From: Diplonema papillatum
Lineage: Eukaryota > Euglenozoa > Diplonemea > Diplonemida > Diplonemidae
Assembly (NCBI GenBank): GCA_030068145.1
Contig: JAPJBO010000155.1
Span: 248,001 to 312,000 of the forward strand
Reading direction: 5' to 3'
DNA: 64,000 bases
The translations under genes were made by a program, and so were the position numbers. Below the pieces are notes generated by a model. The model ran no database searches. It was not told the DNA's origin and saw only the letters and a list, made by a program, of their open reading frames with translations. Shown here piece by piece: positions 1-10,179 of the stretch. Positions within the stretch are counted from its first letter, which is position 1. Each line of letters starts with the position of its first letter.

Positions 1-185
1 AACTTTGCTTCACCCGAACTTAGCTTCGCCCGAACTTAGCTTCGCCCGAACTTTGTTTCGCCCGGTCTTTGCTTCACCAGAACTAGGATTGCCCGAACTT
101 AGCTTCGCCCGAACTTTGCTGTTCCCCGAACTTTAACTGCTGCCTCCAGTCTCGCCACGCGCCGGCCTTAGCCGAGCGCACGTAC
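1..185 (+). repeat. 3' end of a DIRS-like/minisatellite element, cut by the window edge
   Basis: Tandem units of about 16 bp (GAACTTTGCTTCGCCC type) run to about 130. They are followed by the right-end sequence CCTCCAGTCTCG and a tail ending GCGCACGTACT. The same right end closes the copies at 2300-3500 and, reversed, 33111-36551, so this is the right arm of a third copy. Confidence 0.8.
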
Positions 186-217
186 TTTCTAGTACCAACA
201 ATGCATTGTTAACTCTA

Positions 218-450
218 AAAATAATCGACGTAGCTGCTTCGACTCCGAATGGAAGGGAGGAAATATAGAGGTAAGAGGAAAATACAATTCAAACACAATC
301 TGATTTGTTCTTCGCTTACACCACCATGTGTGATTTGTCGTAGGGGTAAACCCGCATGACCTCACGTCCGGTCAACACGTGGTTCGGTAGTTACAGCACT
401 TGGGATCCCTTCTGTTCTTTGTCGGGCAGCATCGTCGAGCATTTCTAGCG
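218..450 (+). repeat. Dispersed repeat family E, copy 1
   Basis: About 230 bp starting near TCGACGTAGCTGCTTCG and ending near the motif GGCAGCATCGTCGAGCATT. It recurs with high identity at 28995-29310. No coding potential is visible; it could be a SINE or MITE remnant. Confidence 0.75.
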
Positions 451-2295
451 TTATTTGTGGATTAGAAGGTCGGTCATTTCCTTTCAAGCTGGCGCTTATG
501 TAAAAAAAACACAGTATGGGGAAAGGGAAATGAGGGACTAGTCCTCTTTATGCTTTCTTTTGCAGCGCGGTGTTGCGTGCATTTCGTCTGATCTTCGTCT
601 CGGGTTTTCGCTCGTGAACGCAGACCGATCCAAAGTTAGCGGTGTGGGGGGGGAGGGGGGTGCGGAGACACTGCAACGCAAGAATGCGGGCAGTTTCCAT
701 CAGCGTTCGCAACGCGTTTCATAGGAAGTCTGTGCCCACCCCAGCCTGCACCGTTCGAAAAATCACCGCTACTCCGTACTGATTTAGCTCCGACAGAGAT
801 AGAGATGGAGAGAGGAAAAGTTGAGTCGTAGCTTGACAAAACACTGAAAGACAGATTGGTACACCCGAAAACCCCGTAATGCGTAGTTCCAGCGTAGTTC
901 GCGCTGGGTTCGTGAAACGGCGAGGGAGAGCGTAGTTTGTGCGGAGTTCTTGCGTATAAGTCGATCTTTGAGTGCGTGAGCCCCTCCGAAGAAAGGTCCA
1001 TCACACTAGTTCCAAGCTACTTAGCCCGGGTCTCTGGGTCGCGTCCCCCTCCTTCTTTTGGTCGCCTGGTATTGCGTCTTGTTGGTCCGTCCGGGCTGGT
1101 TTGTGCGGAGTTCTTGCGTACTTCGTTACTTCAGTTTTCGGGGGTATCACAGATAGAAAAAGGAGGTGTATGTGTTCTTCGCTTTTTCGGGCGGGTTGTT
1201 CGTTCCCGTGGTGGTCAACTAGCCGTCGACCTTTCGAAAGAAAGAGAGCGAGGGGAAGAGTCAAGAGAGAGGCAAGTTCGGAAGGACCGGGAGACGGTGC
1301 TGTCTGTGTTTTTACAACCCACTCGACAACGCAACAATTTTCGCGCGCGAGCGGAACGTTTTTTGTGTTTCCGACGATCCCGAATGGGCGTACAGATTGG
1401 TGTCTTTCGACCTTTTGTGTGTTTGTGAAGTTCAGCTTAGTGCGCGCTTGTGGTGATCGGTGGGGTTCCCAAAAGAAATGCTTTTTTTTTTTTTTTTGGT
1501 TGCCTTTATCAGGGGTCTTTAAAAGTTTGGGGGTTGGAGCGGAAAACCCGGTGTCAGCCAAAAACCCGGTGTAAGGTCAATTTTTTTTTTCCAACACTTG
1601 GGCAACAGGGATGCCTTGGGACGAAAATCTACGCTCTAAACCGGGGTTTTGGGGAATCACACGGCATTCAGCGGTGACCCTACTGTAGCCCGACCCGCAC
1701 AGTAGGCTGTCTTGACGCTTCGGGTGGGGGGAGACCTGCCCGCGCAGCGATATATTTTGTGGTGGTGAGCCACCTTTTGGCTTCTGCGTGCGTGTGCCGC
1801 CTCTGGTGCACGATTGAACCAGCGTTAAACTCCGGAACACCGATCCAGCAACTCTTTTTGTGGCGGTTTTGTGTTTCTTAAAGGAGCCCTGCGCCGCAGG
1901 CGCGGAAACTTTTAAACGGTCGCACTTACGGATCAAAGCAGATGGGCAGTAGGGTGGCTCGTCACAACTAGGTTGGCTCACATGTCAATTAAACCTGCGC
2001 CGCAGGCGCGGAAATTTTGACGGTCGCACTTACAGCTAAACAGATGGACGGAAACACGTTGGTTGTTCACCGGCTGCAGCAGGTTTTCGTCCTGCACAAC
2101 GCCCCTGCATTGCCTGCCACGGTGGAACACTGTGAACAGAATGAGCAATAATGCGGTAGCCCCATTACAAAAGATACTCAGCCAAAATACCTGCGCCGGG
2201 ATTTTTTGGCGCCTTTCTGGCCAGCCAGCTAAGTACGAACATCGCAAAACAGTTTTCCGTGAAAGAAATTTCCGCCGGTGGTTTCTGCTATGAGA
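451..2295. other. No supported gene; low-complexity and repeat-derived DNA
   Basis: Overlapping open frames occur on both strands but none shows a recognisable domain. A T-rich run lies at 1482-1497. Two copies, 106 bp apart, of a segment with the palindrome CCTGCGCCGCAGG start at 1888 and 1994. The stretch 1535-1575 repeats an ACCCGGTGT motif. Near 2240-2290 a fragment resembles the tandem repeat at 3500-4060. Confidence 0.5.
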
Positions 2296-2429
2296 AGATT
2301 TTTCGAGACTGGAGGTCCTATGAACATGCAATGTGAATAGCCTCTATTCGAGCCAACCCGGCTTTTCTTCATGAAAAAAGTGTATTGTTTTTGGAAAGAG
2401 CCGGGCAAGCTTTTTTTTTTCCTCGCAAA

Positions 2430-2507
2430 AGGTATGCGGGTGGCAGAGTGACCGGGCGTCGGCCTTCAGGCCGGTGGGTCCGGGTTCGAACCCCGCCCAT
2501 GACATTT
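2430..2507 (+). other. tRNA-like block in the element's left arm
   Basis: A box-A-like TGGCAGAGTGACC is followed by a GGCC-TTCA-GGCC hairpin and a box-B-like GGGTTCGAACCCC. The order and spacing resemble a type II (Leu/Ser) tRNA. The acceptor stem does not pair over 7 bp and no normal anticodon loop forms, so it is not a functional tRNA. A close copy lies reversed at 36345-36420. Confidence 0.6.
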
Positions 2508-2679
2508 TTCCGGTCGAAGATTGTTTTCGAGGTTTTGTTGCGTTTCCAGGTCCAATGTGCCCGAAAATTGCGTTTTTGCGGAGTTTCTCAGTATCTCGCG
2601 GCATTTGGGTCACCACGGGAAACGGAGTCGGGGGGGGGCCCGGGGGGGGCCGGGGTACTGGCGCCGAACTTGCCACCAG

Positions 2680-3452
2680 AACCCGAACTTTGCTTCGCCC
2701 GAACTTTGCTTCGCCCGAACTTAGCTTCGCCCGAACTTTGCTTCACCCAGAACTTAGCTTCGCCCGAACTTTGCTTCACCCGAACTTTGCTTCGCCCGAA
2801 CTTTGCTTCACCAGAACTTTGCTTCACCCGAACTTAGCTTCACCCGAACTTTGTTTCGCCCGAACTTAGCTTCACCAGAACTTTGCTTTAGGTTCGCCGA
2901 ACTTAGCTTCGTCCGAACTTTGTTTCGCCCGAACTTAGCTTCGCCCGAACTTTGCTTCACCAGAACTTTGCTTCATCCGAACTTTGCTTCACCAGAACTT
3001 TGCTTCACCCAGAACTTAGCTTCGCCCGGACTTTGTTTCGCCCGAACTTAGCTTCGCCCGAACTTTGCTTCGCCCGAACTTTGCTTCGCCCGAACTTTGC
3101 TTCACCCAGAACTTAGCTTCGCCCGAACTTTGCTTCGCCCGAACTTTGCTTCACCAGAACTTTGCTTCACCCGAACATAGCTTCACCCGAACTTTGTTTC
3201 GCCCGAACTTAGCTTCACCAGAACTTTGCTTTAGGTTCGCCGAACTTAGCTTCGTCCGAACTTTGTTTCGCCCGAACTTAGCTTCGCCCGAACTTTGCTT
3301 CACCAGAACTTTGCTTCATCCGAACTTTGCTTCACCAGAACTTTGCTTCACCCGAACTTTGCTTCACCCGAACTTTGCTTAGCCCGAACTTTGTTTCGCC
3401 CGAACTTTGTTTCGCCCGATCTTAGCTTCACCAGAACTCACGAACTTTAACT
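2680..3452. repeat. Minisatellite of about 16 bp (GAACTTTGCTTCGCCC type)
   Basis: Roughly 45 units alternate between ..TTTGCTT.. and ..TTAGCTT.. and between CGCCC and CACCC/CACCA. A block containing TTTAGGTTCGCCGAAC occurs at 2885 and again at 3231, showing a higher-order duplication of about 345 bp. Confidence 0.9.
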
Positions 3453-3499
3453 GCTGCCTCCAGTCTCGCCACGCGCCGGCCTTAGCCGAGCGCACGTAC

Positions 3500-4062
3500 T
3501 AGTTTTCTGTCGTGAGAAAGTTTCCACCAACAGTATTCCACAAAGAAATTTCCGCCAGTAGTTTCCACGAGAACATTTCCACCAGGTTTCCACCATGAGA
3601 GAAATTTCCGCCAGTAGCTTTCGCCTCGAGAAAATTTCCACCAGTTTCTGTCACGAGAGAAATTTCCACCACCAGTTTCCCACGAAACAAAATTTCGGTT
3701 TCCGTCACGAGAGAAATTTCCGTCAGTAGTTTCCGCCACGAGAAAACTTCCATCAGTTTTCTGTCGTGAGAAAAATTTACACCAACAGTTTCCCACGAAA
3801 GAAATTTCCGACAGTAGTTTCCACGAGAACATTTCCATCAGGTTTCCGCCACGAGAAAATTTCCATCACTTTTCTGTCGTGAGAGAAAATTTCCACCACA
3901 ACAGTATTCCACAAAAGAAATTTCCGCCAGTAGTTTCCACGAGAAAATTTCCATCAGTTTTCTGTCGTGAGAAAATTTTCCACCACCAGTTTCCCTTCCC
4001 ACGAAAGAAATTTCCGCCGGTAGTTTCCACGAGAAAATTTCCAGCCTACACAGTGACAAAAC
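3500..4062. repeat. Degenerate tandem repeat of about 40 bp (TTTCCACGAGAAAATTTCC type)
   Basis: Repeated modules such as TTTCCGCCAGTAGTTTCC and TTTTCTGTCGTGAGAAAA run through the whole interval. The open frames here (Asn/Gly/Trp-rich) only reflect the repeat. Confidence 0.85.
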
Positions 4063-4652
4063 AGAAATCTGGAAATTTTTTTTCCCCCAGAAATTTTCTG
4101 ACTTTTTTTTTTCCCCCTCTTTTTTTGACACACCGGGTTTTCCCGGTGTCTGACACCGGGACACCGGGTTTTTAAAGTCCCCTGGCCTTTATTTTATTTC
4201 ATTTCATGCCGGGGCCCAATGTCGTCCCTGGGTCTTGAGCTTGAGCGTAATTAGGTGCACAGTAGTCTACTAGCCCTTCAGCATAGCTGCCACTACACAC
4301 AAGCAATGGATTTCGTGCCGAAGTATAGTGACAAGGCCAGGTGAAACAGCCAGGTGGAAACTGTCTGCCTCACCCTGTTGAACGCGCACAATACATTGAA
4401 GGGCAACCCGCAAGATTGTTAGTACTTTTCAAAGGCCGCGGAGGTCAGCGGACCGGAGCTACCGAAGCCCCCCCCTCCTTTTTCACTACGACGTCGCCCC
4501 TTACTGGCCCCGAAACCCTTATGCCCGCCACTAAACCCAGATTTACCTGTGTTTCGTGTGGGAGCAGCTGGCAGCCTCCTCAAGTATTCTACACAGCAGG
4601 TGTTTATTTGTAAATAGAAACACAAGGAAGGAAGGAACGGGTTGTTCCGTCG
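4063..4652. other. Repeat-derived intergenic DNA
   Basis: 4128-4175 holds a hairpin built from CACCGGG/CCCGGTG. 4383-4430 matches the tail of dispersed family A (ACAATACATTGAAGGGC), and 4430-4463 matches 62208-62245. 4515-4620 is a partial family B copy. No gene is supported. Confidence 0.6.
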
Positions 4653-4915
4653 GTGCGCTCAGCGCTCGCAGGGCTGGACGAAGATGAGCCCGCCGCCCAA
4701 GGACGGGTTGGCCTGGGCGGCCTCAGCGAGGGTGCGGGGCTGCCGGGGCTGGACGAGGATGCGGATGGTATCGGGGGCGTCGTCGGGGCCGACGCGGCCG
4801 AAGCGCGCGATGTGCTGCGGCGTGCGCGGCGGCGACAGCGGGCGGCACTGCACCAGCCTCGGCTCGAACTGCGCCGCCGCCGCCGACGACGCGACCGGCT
4901 TCGCGGCGTCGCCAC
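4653..4915 (-). pseudogene. Truncated duplicate of the C-terminal coding end of the 1,245-aa gene
   Basis: 4653-4913 copies 5139-5412 almost perfectly, including the last about 65 codons and the stop codon (4659). A single-base loss near its 5' side (GACGCCGCG where the parent has GACGCCCGCG) and the loss of one GTC/GCC unit break the frame. Immediately 5' (gene sense) lies a family A repeat that supplies a pyrimidine stretch and AG. It reads as a non-functional exon-end duplication, though use as an alternative last exon cannot be excluded. Confidence 0.85.
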
Positions 4916-5050
4916 CGAGGGTTGCCCTTCAATGCACTCTGCAGGCCGGAAAGAGAGTGTTTTTGGTGTGGTTGATCAGAATTCCTAGCCTGAAAATGAA
5001 ACAGGGGTAGGCAACCACAAGCCGGAAAACCATCAACCGACACGCACAAC
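4916..5050 (-). repeat. Dispersed family A, reverse copy
   Basis: Read on the minus strand it has the family order: a GGTTGAT arm, CATTTTCAGGCTAGGAATTC, a GATCAACC arm, a pyrimidine run and ATTGAAGGGCAACCC. It sits between the 1,245-aa gene's stop and the duplicated C-terminal end. Confidence 0.8.
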
Positions 5051-5144
5051 CAAACATCAGCACTTGCTTCATATCCGGCCCCGCAACCGGTTGTTCTTAC
5101 GACAACGGAAAAGGAAGGAAAGGAGCGACCCCAAAATGACGCAC

Positions 5145-8100
5145 TCAGCGCTCGCAGGGCTGGACGAAGATGAGCCCGCCGCCCAAGGACGGGTTGGCCT
5201 GGGCGGCCTCAGCGAGGGTGCGGGGCTGCCGGGGCTGGACGAGGATGCGGATGGTATCGGGGGCGTCGTCGGGTCCGACGCGGCCGAAGCGCGCGATGTG
5301 CTGCGGCGTGCGCGGCGGCGACAGCGGGCGGCACTGCACCAGCCTCGGCTCGAACTGCGCCGCCGCCGCCGCCGACGACGACGCGACCGGCTTCGCGGGC
5401 GTCGCCACCGAGCCGGCTGTCTCGTTACTCGCGTTGAACGTGCCGGACAACGACGCCAGCGAGCTCAACCCCTCCGTTTGGGTCAGCGACCCGGGTGCCG
5501 CCGCGCCGCCGAACCCACGCGGGCCCCTGTTCACCATCGAACCCTCCGACCCACCGGTCGACCGCCCCGCCACCGCCGCCGCTGTGGGGGTCCCTGCGAG
5601 AGACGTCGGCGTCAGGTCCATCGACGGACGGATCGAATGCTTCCCGAACGCCGACACCGACAGTTTCAACGGATTGAGGTTCTCGTGCGCCTTCGGCGTG
5701 CACGAAGCTTCGACGACCGCGAGGTCGTCGTGCTGCAGCACCAGCGCGTTCACGGCGCCGCTGCGCTCTTCGTTGCCGGGCTCTCCGGTGCCGACGCGGA
5801 GCGATTTCTTCCGCTTCATCCCCGGGGCCTGCTTCGGCCTCGCCTCTCCGGTCTCGCCGTACGGCTCGCCTTCCGCGCCGTCTGCCTGCGGCTTCTTCTT
5901 CTTCTTGACGACCTTCTTCTTTTTCTTCGCGGCGGGCGAGCGGCCGATGCTCGAAGCGACGGTCGAAGCCGCGTCCTCCGGCTCCTCATCCTGCCCCGCC
6001 TGCTGCGGCGGGTCGGCGGGTACCTCCGGTTGCTCCGTCACGACGCGGAGCCCGCAGACCTTGCGGCGGAGGGGAGACGCCGGCATTGCCGGCCCCGCCG
6101 CGTTCGCGTCTGGCGGCGTGCGTTCTTGCGACGACGGCTTCGGCGACGAGCAATCAAGGTCCGGGCTGGTGCTCGTCGCGGGGCGCAGGGGGGGCGTCGG
6201 AGTCAGCGCGGCGGCGGCCAGGTCAGGTTGCTCCGGGGTGGTGCGGAGGGAAACGTGGCTGGCGGTGATGCCAGGCGTCGACTGGTCCTGGCAGCGGGCG
6301 TTTCCGCCCGGTTTGCCGCGGGCCGCCGGGTCCGACGAGTGCGAGGACCCCGGCGAAGGGGCGTCCAGCGGGAACGCGATCGCATCCGGCGTGACGTCAT
6401 CCGACATCGGCGACACCAGCGGCACCAACGGCGTCGACTCCGCACTCCGGAGGCCCCCGGGCGCGCAGAGGAGGTTCCTCCCCGCAGACTCGTTGGCATC
6501 CCTCCCCTGCCGCCGCTCGGCGGAACCTCCCGGGATGACGTTTTCGTTGTAGTCGTCGAGCCCGCGGGTCGCCCCCGCCGTGAGGAGGTGGAGGTGCCGC
6601 TTGTAGTCCTCACTGCAGCCCTCCGAGTCCGACACGGTCAGCTCCGCGTCCCTCGCGTCGCGCAGCCCGGACGAGTCGAGCCGGAAGGCGATGTCCTCCA
6701 CGTTTCTGGCCTCTTCCTCCAGCTCCCGCGATTTGCCCTTTTCCTCCGCAAGACGCCTTTCCGCCAGCATTTCGGTCGTTCTGGAGTTGTTCGAGGCCAG
6801 GCAGACCTCCAGCGGCGACGGGAGAGCGTCGACGGCCCCGTCTATGTCCGTCTTCCGCAGGTGGTACAAATCGACGATGCGGCGCATGTGCGTCTCGGTG
6901 ATCTTTAAATACTCCTGGAGCTCCGACCCGGCGAAGATCCACTCGATCTTCTCGGGCGTCACCTCCTCCGCGCTCGCGGCGTTCGGATCCGGGAGCTCGG
7001 CGCGGGCCGTGCGGATGATCGGCCGCCACTCCCTGTCGTCGAACCCCATCATATTTTTGAGGTACAGCAGCCCGTGGCGGAATCGCGTCTTCGTCGAGCT
7101 GAGCAGGTGGTTCTCAATGTCGCCCTTGTGCTTGCTGTCGTAGGATAGGATCGACTCGAAGGTTTCGATGCCGGGCGGCTTCGTAACGCGCGAGACCGCT
7201 TCCGCCCACTGCAGCAGCGTGTTCGCCGGCGCCGCGGCGCGGGTCGTAGCCTTGCTGCGCAGCGACGCCGCCTTCCTCGCGGATACCAGCGAGGCCGCGT
7301 CTTCCGAGCACTCGTCCGGGCCGTTTGAACAGTCCTCTTCTTCTTCCTCCGCGGCGGCCGCCTGGGGGAAGGAGGCGAACGCGTCGGCTTCGCTGATGAT
7401 CGCGTCCGCCACGCGCACGTGGCGAGTCTCGAACACGTCCATGAACATCTCATACAGCCCGGCGGCGTGGAAGTGCTGCAGGGTAGCGATCAGCTCCCTG
7501 TGCTTTTCGGCCTCGGCTGCGACGATGTCCATGTTCCGCTCGATCTCCGCGAGGTATTGGTGCAGGAGCGTGACGGCGCTCGCCCAGTCGCTCAGCTCGC
7601 CGGCGTCGCCCTCGCGCGCCCTCCGCAGCACGTCCGACCGGAAGCACGCGTCTACCAAAGCATAGTCGTCATCCGGCAGGGCGTCCAACAACGCACGTGT
7701 GAACAGCAGCGCTCCCGCAGCCTCCGCGCCGCCGGGGTGAAGAGAGCGGGAGAACCGCCGGCTCAGGGCCGACCGCGGCGTGTGTGACGGCGTCGATGCG
7801 CCGCCGGTGAAAGCACGGTTGGACGGAGAATTCTGAGCCGAGTTGTTGTTGTTGTTGTTGTTGTTGCTGCTGCTGTTGTTCCGCGGGGTTTCGGAGAACA
7901 GGTGCGAAAACACGGCGGGGTGCTGCTCGGAGAGCGGCGCCTTGCACGAGATGACCTCGGCGGCAAGCGAGCAAAACAGCGTGTTGAGCGTCGAGACGGC
8001 GTGGGGCTGCGTGAACGCCGAGAGGCAATCCATCGCGTTGGCCCACGGCTTGAGCTGCGGATGCGCGTAGCCGTGCAGGATCGACGACGCCGCCTCGCGG

Positions 8101-8882
8101 AGCGCGGGGGTGAAGTGCCGGTGGATCCAATCGTCGTGCAGCACCACGTTCGCGTCAACCTCCTTCAACGAGACCGACAACGCGGCGCACGCCGCTTTGC
8201 AGTTCGCATACTCCACCGCCAGCCTCATCGACTCGTCAGGATCGTCGCGGACGTCCGCCAGCGCGGTGAGAATCTGCTTCATTTGAAGCTCCTTTTCCTT
8301 CAGCTCGCTGCGCATGCCCTTGAATCCTTCCGACGCGGCAGTGGGGCTCTGCAGGACGGGTCTCGCCGGCTTCCCGGCGGCGACGCGTTTTCGCTCGCGT
8401 TCGACCCGCGCCGCTTCAATGGTTTCAGAGTACTCGATCTTCACCGAGTCCAGAAACCGCGTGACGGTCTCCCGGCACCGCATGAACGTCAGGGCGATGA
8501 CTTCCTGGCCGGTGGCTTGGATGCGGCCCATTTCCTCGCGCTGCTTGGGGTTCAGGGTCTCCTGGCACGCGTCCTGGATCAGCTGCATCGCGACCACGGC
8601 CTTCGCCCACGGGATCATCCCGACGGCAGCGGTCGTCAGCTGCCGGCTCTGCTGGAACTGCCCGAGGAGCATGGCGGCGAACTCTTTGTGGTCCTTCGAG
8701 AACGATTCCCGGTAGAGCTCGAGGAGGTGGCGGTCCATCTCGTTCCGCCGGATCGCTTCGGCGACCTGTTCCTCGGGCGACGCGGTGTCGAAGTGGTGCC
8801 GGAAGCTCTTGTCGTCGAACGCCGTCTCCTTCGGCAGCAACGCTTCGAGCGTCTGCGGGTCGAGCCCCGGCGTGTGCGCCAT
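5145..8882 (-). CDS. Large protein of unknown function (1,245 residues)
   Basis: One uninterrupted frame runs from ATG at 8882 to TGA at 5145. I do not recognise the family. The N-terminal 330 residues look globular and helical, with many charged heptad-like stretches. An Asn/Ser run follows at about residues 335-350. A second helical region at about 450-740 contains an acidic EEEEED cluster near 512. Residues 750-980 are Ser/Thr/Pro-rich and probably disordered. A Lys-rich cluster near 980-995 could be a nuclear localisation signal. The C-terminal 50 residues look folded and end in VQPCER. No transmembrane segment or signal peptide is evident. High GC and codon periodicity support a real gene. 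The last coding segment is duplicated at 4653-4915. Whether introns exist cannot be told from sequence alone. Confidence 0.8.
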   Translation of the reverse strand: MAHTPGLDPQTLEALLPKETAFDDKSFRHHFDTASPEEQVAEAIRRNEMDRHLLELYRESFSKDHKEFAAMLLGQFQQSRQLTTAAVGMIPWAKAVVAMQLIQDACQETLNPKQREEMGRIQATGQEVIALTFMRCRETVTRFLDSVKIEYSETIEAARVERERKRVAAGKPARPVLQSPTAASEGFKGMRSELKEKELQMKQILTALADVRDDPDESMRLAVEYANCKAACAALSVSLKEVDANVVLHDDWIHRHFTPALREAASSILHGYAHPQLKPWANAMDCLSAFTQPHAVSTLNTLFCSLAAEVISCKAPLSEQHPAVFSHLFSETPRNNSSSNNNNNNNNSAQNSPSNRAFTGGASTPSHTPRSALSRRFSRSLHPGGAEAAGALLFTRALLDALPDDDYALVDACFRSDVLRRAREGDAGELSDWASAVTLLHQYLAEIERNMDIVAAEAEKHRELIATLQHFHAAGLYEMFMDVFETRHVRVADAIISEADAFASFPQAAAAEEEEEDCSNGPDECSEDAASLVSARKAASLRSKATTRAAAPANTLLQWAEAVSRVTKPPGIETFESILSYDSKHKGDIENHLLSSTKTRFRHGLLYLKNMMGFDDREWRPIIRTARAELPDPNAASAEEVTPEKIEWIFAGSELQEYLKITETHMRRIVDLYHLRKTDIDGAVDALPSPLEVCLASNNSRTTEMLAERRLAEEKGKSRELEEEARNVEDIAFRLDSSGLRDARDAELTVSDSEGCSEDYKRHLHLLTAGATRGLDDYNENVIPGGSAERRQGRDANESAGRNLLCAPGGLRSAESTPLVPLVSPMSDDVTPDAIAFPLDAPSPGSSHSSDPAARGKPGGNARCQDQSTPGITASHVSLRTTPEQPDLAAAALTPTPPLRPATSTSPDLDCSSPKPSSQERTPPDANAAGPAMPASPLRRKVCGLRVVTEQPEVPADPPQQAGQDEEPEDAASTVASSIGRSPAAKKKKKVVKKKKKPQADGAEGEPYGETGEARPKQAPGMKRKKSLRVGTGEPGNEERSGAVNALVLQHDDLAVVEASCTPKAHENLNPLKLSVSAFGKHSIRPSMDLTPTSLAGTPTAAAVAGRSTGGSEGSMVNRGPRGFGGAAAPGSLTQTEGLSSLASLSGTFNASNETAGSVATPAKPVASSSAAAAAQFEPRLVQCRPLSPPRTPQHIARFGRVGPDDAPDTIRILVQPRQPRTLAEAAQANPSLGGGLIFVQPCER

Positions 8883-8889
8883 CCCTGCG

Positions 8890-9290
8890 ATTGACTCTGG
8901 CAGACTGATATAGACTGGCGGTCAGCAGCACTGATAGACCGCTGATAGGCTGTGGTTGACTCTGGCAGCCTCTGATATAGACAGACTGTGGTGGTCTGAT
9001 GGTCAGCAGCACTGATAGACTGTGGTGGTCTGATGGTCAGCAGCACTGATAGACTGTGGTGGTCTGATGGTCAGCAGCACTGATAGACCGCTGATAGCCT
9101 GTGGTTGACTCTGATATAGACTGGTGGTCAGCAGCACTGATAGACCGCTGATAGGCTGTGGTTGACTGCAGCCTGATGGTCAGCAGCGCTGATAGACTGT
9201 GGTGGTCTGATGGTCAGCAGCACTGATAGACCGCTGATAGGCTGTGATTGACTCTGGCAGCCTCTGATAGACTGTGATGGTCAGCAGCTT
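8890..9290. repeat. Tandem repeat upstream of the 1,245-aa gene
   Basis: Units of about 30 to 90 bp combine TGATAGACTGTGGTGGTC, TGATGGTCAGCAGCACTG and TGATAGGCTGTGGTTGAC. They start 8 bp before the ATG (gene sense) and fill the presumed 5' UTR or promoter. Confidence 0.85.
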
Positions 9291-9732
9291 AGCAAGGAAC
9301 CCTGCTGCTGCGTTCTGCTTTCTTCGAGTAAAATTTCGCTTGGAGAAAACGCGATACGTATCGCCGTTGAAAAAAAAGAAACGCGCTCCAAGCAGCTGTC
9401 GTGGACTTCTGTTATTATCTTCTCAGTTTTGCTCCACGCCAAGAGTCCGAGACCAGCCCCGCCCAGGGGGGGGCGGGTGTTTGTTTCCTTTTCTTCGCAG
9501 TTTCTTTCGCGTTTGCTTGCTTCTTTCTGTTATATTTCTTCTTCCGGAGGCTGGGACTCGGCTGTTCGAAAGCCCGCTCCGTGTCTGTTGAGAACTGGTG
9601 ACGCGACTCCTATATAGGAAGAACCGGTCGTTCTTTGTTGCTACTTTCGATCGTTCTCTGTTGAGCTTTCTTTCGGAAGTTGCCGTGTTGGCTGCGCTTC
9701 CGAGAAGGCTGCGAGAGACTCTTTCGTGCCTC
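9291..9732. other. No gene seen; T-rich/C-rich intergenic DNA
   Basis: Short open frames on the plus strand are pyrimidine-driven (Phe/Ser/Leu-rich). A G-run lies at 9466-9472. No domain or splice pattern is recognisable. Confidence 0.4.

Positions 9733-9734
<2 letters not shown>

Positions 9735-9818
<84 letters not shown>
9735..9818. repeat. (CT)n microsatellite
   Basis: A pure CT dinucleotide run of about 84 bp. Confidence 0.98.
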
Positions 9819-9819
<1 letters not shown>

Positions 9820-10118
9820 ACGGTGTAAACAGCTATTTTGTAGCTGAAACTCGTCTTGTTATTTTCCGTGTCTTTGTGTGAATGTGTGTGTGTGTGTTTT
9901 ACTGGCTTTCCTGCAGTGCGTGTTGTATCTCAGTGAGTGATAAATAAATGCACGGTGTGGGGCGTCTACTATTCTCGCCGGCGTCGGCCGAGGGGCAGAT
10001 GGCGAGTTCGTCGACTGGGCGCAAGGCGTGTTAAGCCGGTCCACCCACTGGAACTGCATCGAACTGCCCGGTTGCTGGCTATCACGGTGGTGCCACGTAC
10101 CTCCAATGAACCTCACAC

Positions 10119-10178
10119 CGACCTCAGCTGTTGAAGATCTACGCGCTGAACTTAAGCGTATCGCTCAGCGCAGGAACA
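10119..10178 (+). pseudogene. Decayed fragment resembling the 5' end of LSU rRNA
   Basis: The stretch reads CGACCTCAG, then 21 nt, then GAACTTAAGC.TATC and AGCG.AGGAA. Eukaryotic LSU rRNA begins with the same blocks at the same spacing (CGACCTCAG, a 21-nt spacer ending CCGCTG, GAACTTAAGCATATC, AGCGGAGGAA). Normally invariant positions differ and similarity stops on both sides, so this is a scrap, not an rRNA gene. Confidence 0.5.
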
Positions 10179-10179
10179 T

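Larger units (their letters stand above)
2300..3500 (+). mobile_element. Internally deleted DIRS-like/minisatellite element
   Basis: The ends are CGAGACTGGAGG at 2304-2315 and its complement CCTCCAGTCTCG at 3457-3468, plus the shared tail ending CGCACGTACT at 3500. The left arm (2300-2570, with a tRNA-like block) matches the left arm of the 3.4-kb element at 33111-36551 in opposite orientation. The right arm (from about 2588, TTTCTCAGTATCTCGCGG, through the minisatellite) matches its right arm. All protein-coding parts are missing, so this is a non-autonomous derivative. Confidence 0.8.

Noticed and set aside
2430-2507. Functional tRNA gene
   Set aside because: Box-like motifs exist, but the acceptor stem does not pair and the central hairpin is too short for an anticodon arm.
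5064-6908. 614-codon plus-strand frame opposite the 1,245-aa gene
   Set aside because: Arg-rich antisense shadow of a GC-rich coding strand.
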